Part shown: positions 40,373 through 44,229 of the stretch, in pieces
Numbering within the stretch: the first letter of the stretch is position 1
How the letters are laid out: every line of letters begins with the position of its first letter
Source: Rubrobacter sp.
GTDB taxonomy: Bacteria; Actinomycetota; Rubrobacteria; Rubrobacterales; Rubrobacteraceae
Assembly: GCA_013697825.1 (NCBI GenBank)
Contig: JACCWD010000166.1
Span: 1 to 44,229, forward strand
DNA length: 44,229 nucleotides
Reading direction: 5' to 3'
Program-made: the position numbers and the translations under genes
Notes under the pieces: generated by a model
What the model was told of the DNA's origin: nothing
What the model saw: the letters and a program-made list of their open reading frames with translations, nothing else
Database searches by the model: none

Positions 40373-41356
40373 GTGATCCTCGCCATCGAAACCTCGTGCG
40401 ACGATACGTGCGCCGCCGTCGTGGACGGGAGGCTCGTCCTCTCGAACGTCGTCCACACACAGACCGAGCACGAACGATACGGCGGAGTCGTGCCGGAGGT
40501 GGCTTCGAGGGCGCATCTCGAACGGATGGACGCGGTGATCTCGAAAGCTCTCGAAGACGCGGACGTTTCTCTCGACGACGTGTCCCGCGTCGCCGTGACC
40601 GTCCGGCCCGGACTCATTGGCGCGCTCCTCGTCGGGGTCGCCGCCGCGAAGGGTGTCGCGTATGCGAGGAAGCTCCCGCTCGTCCCGGTGAACCACCTCG
40701 AAGGTCACGTCGCGGCGGCATATCTCGCGGAGCCGGGCCTCGAGCCGCCCTTCGTCGCCCTCATCGCCTCCGGGGGCCACACCGCGCTTTATTCCGTCGC
40801 GGAGGATCACTCGATGAACCTCCTCGGGGAGACGCTCGACGACGCCGCCGGGGAAGCCCTCGATAAAGGCGCTCGCATGCTCGGCCTCGGATTCCCCGGC
40901 GGCCCGGCCATCTCGAAAGCCGCGAAAAACGGCGACCCGGCCCGGTACGAATTCCCCGTCGGCCTCAAAGACAAAAAGAACCTCGACTTTTCGTTCTCCG
41001 GTTTGAAGACGAGCCTCCTTTACAAGCTGAAAGCGATGGACGAGGAAGAGGTGCGCGAGGAGATTCCGCACTTCGCGGCGAGCTATGAGTCGGCGGTCGT
41101 CGAGGCATTGGCGCGGAAGCTCCTCCGGGCGGCGGACATGCGCGGCGCGTCCTCGCTCGTCGTCGCGGGCGGGGTCGCGGCGAACGGGCTTCTTCGGCGG
41201 AGATTGGGTGAGGAGTGCGAAAAGCTCGGCTTCGGGCTCGTCATACCTTCGCCCGAATTGTGTACGGACAATGCGGCCATGATCGGGGCGGCGGCGGCCC
41301 ACACGCCCGCCGTCGAGTACCCGGAATATCTTTCGCTCAACGCCCGGAGCGTTTGA
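40373..41356 (+). CDS. tsaD: tRNA t6A transferase TsaD (Kae1/Gcp)
   Basis: 327 residues. Signature MILAIETSCDDTCAAVV, the metal ligands H108 and H112 in NHLEGHVAA, GGHTALYSV, and D299 in CTDNAAMIGAAA. It transfers the threonylcarbamoyl group onto tRNA A37 within the TsaBDE complex. Start GTG 40373. Normally follows rimI directly in related genomes; here an iron-binding lipoprotein and a toxin-antitoxin pair separate them, which explains why it has its own promoter. Confidence 0.97.
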   Translation: MILAIETSCDDTCAAVVDGRLVLSNVVHTQTEHERYGGVVPEVASRAHLERMDAVISKALEDADVSLDDVSRVAVTVRPGLIGALLVGVAAAKGVAYARKLPLVPVNHLEGHVAAAYLAEPGLEPPFVALIASGGHTALYSVAEDHSMNLLGETLDDAAGEALDKGARMLGLGFPGGPAISKAAKNGDPARYEFPVGLKDKKNLDFSFSGLKTSLLYKLKAMDEEEVREEIPHFAASYESAVVEALARKLLRAADMRGASSLVVAGGVAANGLLRRRLGEECEKLGFGLVIPSPELCTDNAAMIGAAAAHTPAVEYPEYLSLNARSV

Positions 41357-41359
41357 AAA

Positions 41360-41374
41360 GACGGGGATCCCGTC
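41360..41374 (+). terminator. Hairpin after tsaD
   Basis: GACGGG-GAT-CCCGTC, stem of six and a three-base loop, four bases after the tsaD stop. A TTTTT run occurs about 15 bases later, so it is a weak terminator at best. Confidence 0.4.
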
Positions 41375-41426
41375 CCCTCCGACCCACTGTTTTTCGCCCC
41401 GCTATTGACTGTGTAGTCTCGATTGT

Positions 41427-43280
41427 GTGAAAGTACCATTCATCCGGCTGGTTCGGGACGATAATGTCCCGGAGGCGAGGGGAGGATTTTTGTCGGAGTT
41501 TGGATGGACGCGGCTTGCTTATCTCACGGTCATTCTGACCGTGTTCGCTTTGCTCGTGAAGCTCGGCACCTTCGGCGTGAGCTCCATCCCGCAAAACTTC
41601 CCGGAGTCGGTCTTCGCCTTCTCCCAAAACGAAACCCCCGCCGAAAATCAATACCGCGACAATGACGGCGAAACCCACGATGAAGACGAGCATTCGGACG
41701 AGCACTCCGATGAGCATGACGACCACGAAGATCGCGGCCATTCGCATGAGCCTGTCGAGAGCCTTTACGAGAATGTGAACTTCGAGGAGGATGCCCCGGT
41801 TTTTTATCGGCCCGGCCCGCAAGTTAGCAGCGCGTCCCGGAACCCTTCGTCCTCGGGCGCGGCGAGGTCGTGTCAGACGGTTGGCGACGCGCCTCCGGGG
41901 AGCGAGATCATCTTCCCGATGACAAGGGAGCATTTCAATTCATACGAGGACACGTGGGGCGCGGCTCGCCCGCAAGGCGGCCACGAAGGCACCGACCTCA
42001 TGGCTCCGAACGGAACGCCTCTTCTCGCGATGACGGACGGACGCATCGTCCCGGTCGCCGGGGCGAACGTGAATGGGTGGAACACCCTCGGCGGGTATAC
42101 GGTGATGCTCGAGGCGGCGTATTCCGTAGGCCCGGTGAAGAAGGGCGACCTCTTTTATTACGCTCACATGGATCGGAGCAGCGATCTCCGCATCGGCGAC
42201 ACGGTCGAGGCGGGCGATGTCGTCGGGTTCGCCGGGGACACGGGGCAAGGGCCGGAGGGGGCGCGCGGGCAGTTCCCTCCGCACCTCCACCTCGGGTGGT
42301 ACGAGACGAGCGGGGAGAGGACGCAGCTCGCCTCGGGGGCGATGAACCCGTTCCCGCTCCTCGAATGGGTGAAGGCGAACGGCGGCTCCGTCGAGGGTGG
42401 ATCGGACATCCCGTACTGCGAGGCTCCGCAATCCTCCGCCCCGACCCCGTCCGGCGGCGGATACTGGCAATTCCCCTCCGACCCCGGAGTGAGGCCCGAC
42501 ATGGCGACCGGAACCGGAACCGCCGCCCCAAGCCCCATCATCGAGCAAAACGACTCCTCCGAACTCTCCCCGGACATAACCCGCGAACCCCGCCGACCCG
42601 CCGACCCGCCGAGGCCTGTGAACCCCGCCCCGACGACGGAGAATGACGAGGCGACCGGGCCGACCACGCCCGAGCCGACGAGCGGAACGCCTCCCCCGAG
42701 CCGCGTGCCTTCGCTCCCGAGCATCCCGAATCCGCTCCCCGGAATCGGCGACGGCATCCGCGACGTGATAGACGGCATCCTCACCCCGAGGCCGCCGGAG
42801 CCGCCCGAAGAGCCGACCGGGGAAACGACCGAACCGACCAAGCCCGCCACTCCCTCCACGCCGCCGGAGGGCGCGGAGACCCCCGGAGAGCCGCCCACCG
42901 AAAGCACGTCTCCCGAAGACTCGGAGGACTCCGAAGGTACGACCCCCGAAGAGACGACTCCCGAAAGCACGACCCCGGATGATGCCGACGAAGGCACCGT
43001 CCCCGAAGGCACCGTCCCCGAAGGCACGACCCCGGACGCTCCTCCGAACGACGAAGCCGCTGACGAAGAGGACGACGAGTGCGAATCTCACGAGCACGGA
43101 GACGAGGAAGAGACGACGGACGGGGAGCCTCGCGAACACGGCGACGAGGAATGCTCGGAAGAGACGAACGTCGAAGACGAAGACTCGCCGCCGGAGGAAG
43201 AAACCACCGAGCCGGACACGTCCGAGGCGGTCGGGGATCAATATGAAGACAGGCAGTCGGAAGCGGCGTCCGGCCCGTAA
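41427..43280 (+). CDS. Membrane-anchored M23 family metallopeptidase
   Basis: 617 residues. One N-terminal helix (about 30-45), then a histidine-rich acidic linker (residues 84-107: seven His with Asp and Glu), the M23/LytM domain (about 160-325) with H186 and D190 in GGHEGTD, H247, and H286/H288 in PPHLHLG, so all zinc ligands are present. The C-terminal 250 residues are Pro/Thr/Glu-rich, with EGTVP repeats near 43000 and a second acidic region (HEHGDEEE, EHGDEEC). It should cut peptidoglycan peptides on the outside. GTG 41427 has TAGTCT seven bases upstream and no Shine-Dalgarno sequence. Confidence 0.9.
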   Translation: MKVPFIRLVRDDNVPEARGGFLSEFGWTRLAYLTVILTVFALLVKLGTFGVSSIPQNFPESVFAFSQNETPAENQYRDNDGETHDEDEHSDEHSDEHDDHEDRGHSHEPVESLYENVNFEEDAPVFYRPGPQVSSASRNPSSSGAARSCQTVGDAPPGSEIIFPMTREHFNSYEDTWGAARPQGGHEGTDLMAPNGTPLLAMTDGRIVPVAGANVNGWNTLGGYTVMLEAAYSVGPVKKGDLFYYAHMDRSSDLRIGDTVEAGDVVGFAGDTGQGPEGARGQFPPHLHLGWYETSGERTQLASGAMNPFPLLEWVKANGGSVEGGSDIPYCEAPQSSAPTPSGGGYWQFPSDPGVRPDMATGTGTAAPSPIIEQNDSSELSPDITREPRRPADPPRPVNPAPTTENDEATGPTTPEPTSGTPPPSRVPSLPSIPNPLPGIGDGIRDVIDGILTPRPPEPPEEPTGETTEPTKPATPSTPPEGAETPGEPPTESTSPEDSEDSEGTTPEETTPESTTPDDADEGTVPEGTVPEGTTPDAPPNDEAADEEDDECESHEHGDEEETTDGEPREHGDEECSEETNVEDEDSPPEEETTEPDTSEAVGDQYEDRQSEAASGP

Positions 43281-43308
43281 CGTGGAACGCGGGCGATCCC
43301 CTCACGGC

Positions 43309-43361
43309 GGATTGCGAAGGCTTGATCCTTCGTAATCCGGGCATCAGGTTTCAGGCATCAG
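43309..43361. repeat. Stem-loop plus 7-base tandem repeats, copy 2
   Basis: GGATTGCGAAGG (43309-43320) pairs with CCTTCGTAATCC (43327-43338, 11 of 12 by Watson-Crick rules) and is followed by GCATCAG, GTTTCAG, GCATCAG (43341-43361) and GAAAT. The words TTGATCCTTCG and TTTCAGGCATCAGGAAAT are shared with copy 1 at 12357-12418, 31 kb away. Confidence 0.8.
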
Positions 43362-43475
43362 GAAATGCCTTCCCGGACAGGCCGCGTTTGCCGACCGGAG
43401 TCTCGCTTTTGGGTGGATCACACCTCATCAACTTCGCTGTGACAATCCCTCATAGTTTGCCGAAATGATGCTCCG

Positions 43476-44042
43476 ATGATGGCGTCGGCCGATGATTTGC
43501 GGTTTCGCTTCGTCGCCGAAGGGGATTTGACTCCCGGCGATCACGCGGCCATCTCGGATTTGCTTGTCGTCGCCTTTCCGAAGCACGCCGATGTCTTCCG
43601 CGCCGCGTCGTGCTACCCCGCGCCCCCGGATCACCGCCTTTGGATGGAGGATCCATCCGGCGCTATCGTGGCCCACCTCGGCTTCGAACGCCGTCTCATC
43701 GGCGTCGGAGAGCGCGACATTCTCGTCGCCGGAGTGGGCGGTGTCGCCACGCATCCGGGGCGGCGAGGGAAAGGACTCGGACGACGGCTCATGGCCGAAC
43801 TTCGACGCGTCCTCACGACGGAGACGTCGGCTGCCTTCGGGTATTTGGGATGCCGGGAAGAGGTCGTCGGTTTCTATGAGCGCGTCGGATGGCATCGTGT
43901 TTATCGGAAGGTGCGGGAGATGGATCTGGGGAGCATGGAATGGACGCTCTCCGAGGGACCGACCCTCATCATGCCCGCCACCAAGCCGCTCTCGGCGTGG
44001 CCGCGCGAGGGGACGATCGACCTCCGGGGAATGTGGTGGTGA
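43476..44042 (+). CDS. NodA-like GNAT acyltransferase
   Basis: 188 residues. The fold is GNAT-like: RRLIGVGERDILVAGVGGVATHPGRRGKGLGRRLMAEL holds the acetyl-CoA-type loop R-R-G-K-G-L. The C-terminus, GPTLIMPATKPLSAWPREGTIDLRGMWW, resembles the rhizobial NodA ending (A-x-S-x-W-P-x-G-x-I-D-x-x-G) and also AAC(2') enzymes. NodA N-acylates chitooligosaccharides; this protein may acylate a sugar amine, but in a soil actinobacterium the substrate is unknown. ATG 43476 is followed by a second ATG at 43479. No other nod-like genes are near. Confidence 0.75.
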   Translation: MMASADDLRFRFVAEGDLTPGDHAAISDLLVVAFPKHADVFRAASCYPAPPDHRLWMEDPSGAIVAHLGFERRLIGVGERDILVAGVGGVATHPGRRGKGLGRRLMAELRRVLTTETSAAFGYLGCREEVVGFYERVGWHRVYRKVREMDLGSMEWTLSEGPTLIMPATKPLSAWPREGTIDLRGMWW

Positions 44043-44058
44043 GGTCGCTCCGCTCCCG

Positions 44059-44079
44059 GTTCTTGGCTCTTGGCTAGAG
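44059..44079. repeat. 7-base tandem repeat at insertion-sequence edge
   Basis: GTTCTTG, GCTCTTG, GCTAGAG. The third unit runs across the edge of the insertion element, with TA at 44074-44075 as the likely target. Confidence 0.55.
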
Positions 44080-44229
44080 CGGTTTTCATATTGAGTGATC
44101 CTGAGGCGTTTTGTAGTCGCAATGCTCGAAATAGCCTCGGGCGTCCTCGCCCGTGACCGCCCGAATCGCCTGTGTGGTCGCCTCGAAGAGAGCTTGGAGG
44201 GTTCTTGCTTTCGCTCTTCTCATGAGGTT
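44076..44229 (-). mobile_element. IS630-type insertion sequence, right part only
   Basis: The transposase end and a possible terminal repeat beginning GAGCGGTTTTCATATTGAG just after a TA dinucleotide (44074-44075). IS630/Tc1 elements insert at TA. The rest of the element lies beyond the window, so completeness cannot be judged. Confidence 0.6.
44086..44229 (-). CDS. IS630 family transposase, C-terminal fragment
   Basis: 47 residues plus stop, running off the window edge: RRAKARTLQALFEATTQAIR, then AVTGEDARGYFEHCDY. This is the end of IS630 transposases, where R-T-x2-A-L and T-P/G-E-D/E-x3-Y/W-F-x-H/N-x-G/D-Y are typical. The catalytic DDE residues would lie beyond the edge. It is on the minus strand and its stop is only ten bases from the presumed element end. 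Confidence 0.8.
   Translation of the reverse strand, partial: NLMRRAKARTLQALFEATTQAIRAVTGEDARGYFEHCDYKTPQDHSI

Overview
The window (44,229 bases, GC-rich, with CTC as main leucine codon, little CTG and frequent ATA) reads as ordinary chromosome of an actinobacterium, most likely an early-branching high-GC lineage such as Rubrobacteria. Three things support this: a dnaK-grpE-dnaJ-hspR operon, a SepIVA-type division protein, and the order glmS ... acpS-nnrD ... alr ... tsaE-tsaB-rimI ... tsaD, which is the order I recall from mycobacteria. The species-level placement is an inference. No rRNA, tRNA, CRISPR array or prophage was seen.

Layout. 1-3020: DUF4126 membrane protein, 2-phosphoglycerate-kinase-like protein, YtxH protein and a GNAT enzyme on the plus strand. 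3121-7344 (minus): a two-component operon (OmpR regulator, PAS/HAMP kinase, beta-propeller lipoprotein, small secreted-domain protein) that resembles MtrA-MtrB-LpqB in layout. 7345-12351: the HspR-type heat-shock operon with a B-box membrane protein at its end. 12782-14315: a GNAT gene, an unusual AT-rich spacer with two perfect DnaA boxes, and sepIVA with a strong terminator. 14569-19298 (minus): coiled-coil membrane protein, SAM hydroxide adenosyltransferase, FemX-like enzyme and a glycosyltransferase-GtrA-GAF fusion. Between the last two, on the plus strand, lies what looks like an undescribed structured RNA ending in a strong terminator. 19410-24189: acylphosphatase, RNase HIII, threonine aldolase, two GNATs and a DUF1624 membrane protein.

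24337-41356 is the cell-envelope and essential-gene core. A well-preserved glmS ribozyme precedes glmS. Then come a HAD phosphatase, an alpha/beta hydrolase, a DUF2723 membrane protein, a diacylglycerol-kinase-family lipid kinase, acpS, nnrD/E, a CBS protein, alr, an HD protein, PspC, a divergent family-4 uracil-DNA glycosylase, and the t6A genes tsaE, tsaB and tsaD with rimI. An orphan siderophore-binding lipoprotein and a DUF433/DUF5615 toxin-antitoxin pair sit between rimI and tsaD. The right end has a secreted M23 endopeptidase with a histidine-rich linker, a NodA-like acyltransferase, and the 3' end of an IS630-type transposase cut by the window edge.

Two themes run through the window. 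Many spacers carry short degenerate tandem repeats with a period of exactly seven bases, with a different word at each site and sometimes with stem-loops or inverted ends; they look like a family of dispersed non-coding elements. Several genes also have a -10 box 5 to 7 bases before the start codon and no Shine-Dalgarno sequence, suggesting leaderless transcripts. The most interesting points are the candidate RNA at about 17529-17744, the glmS ribozyme in an apparent actinobacterium, the GT2-GtrA-GAF fusion, and the DnaA boxes upstream of sepIVA.
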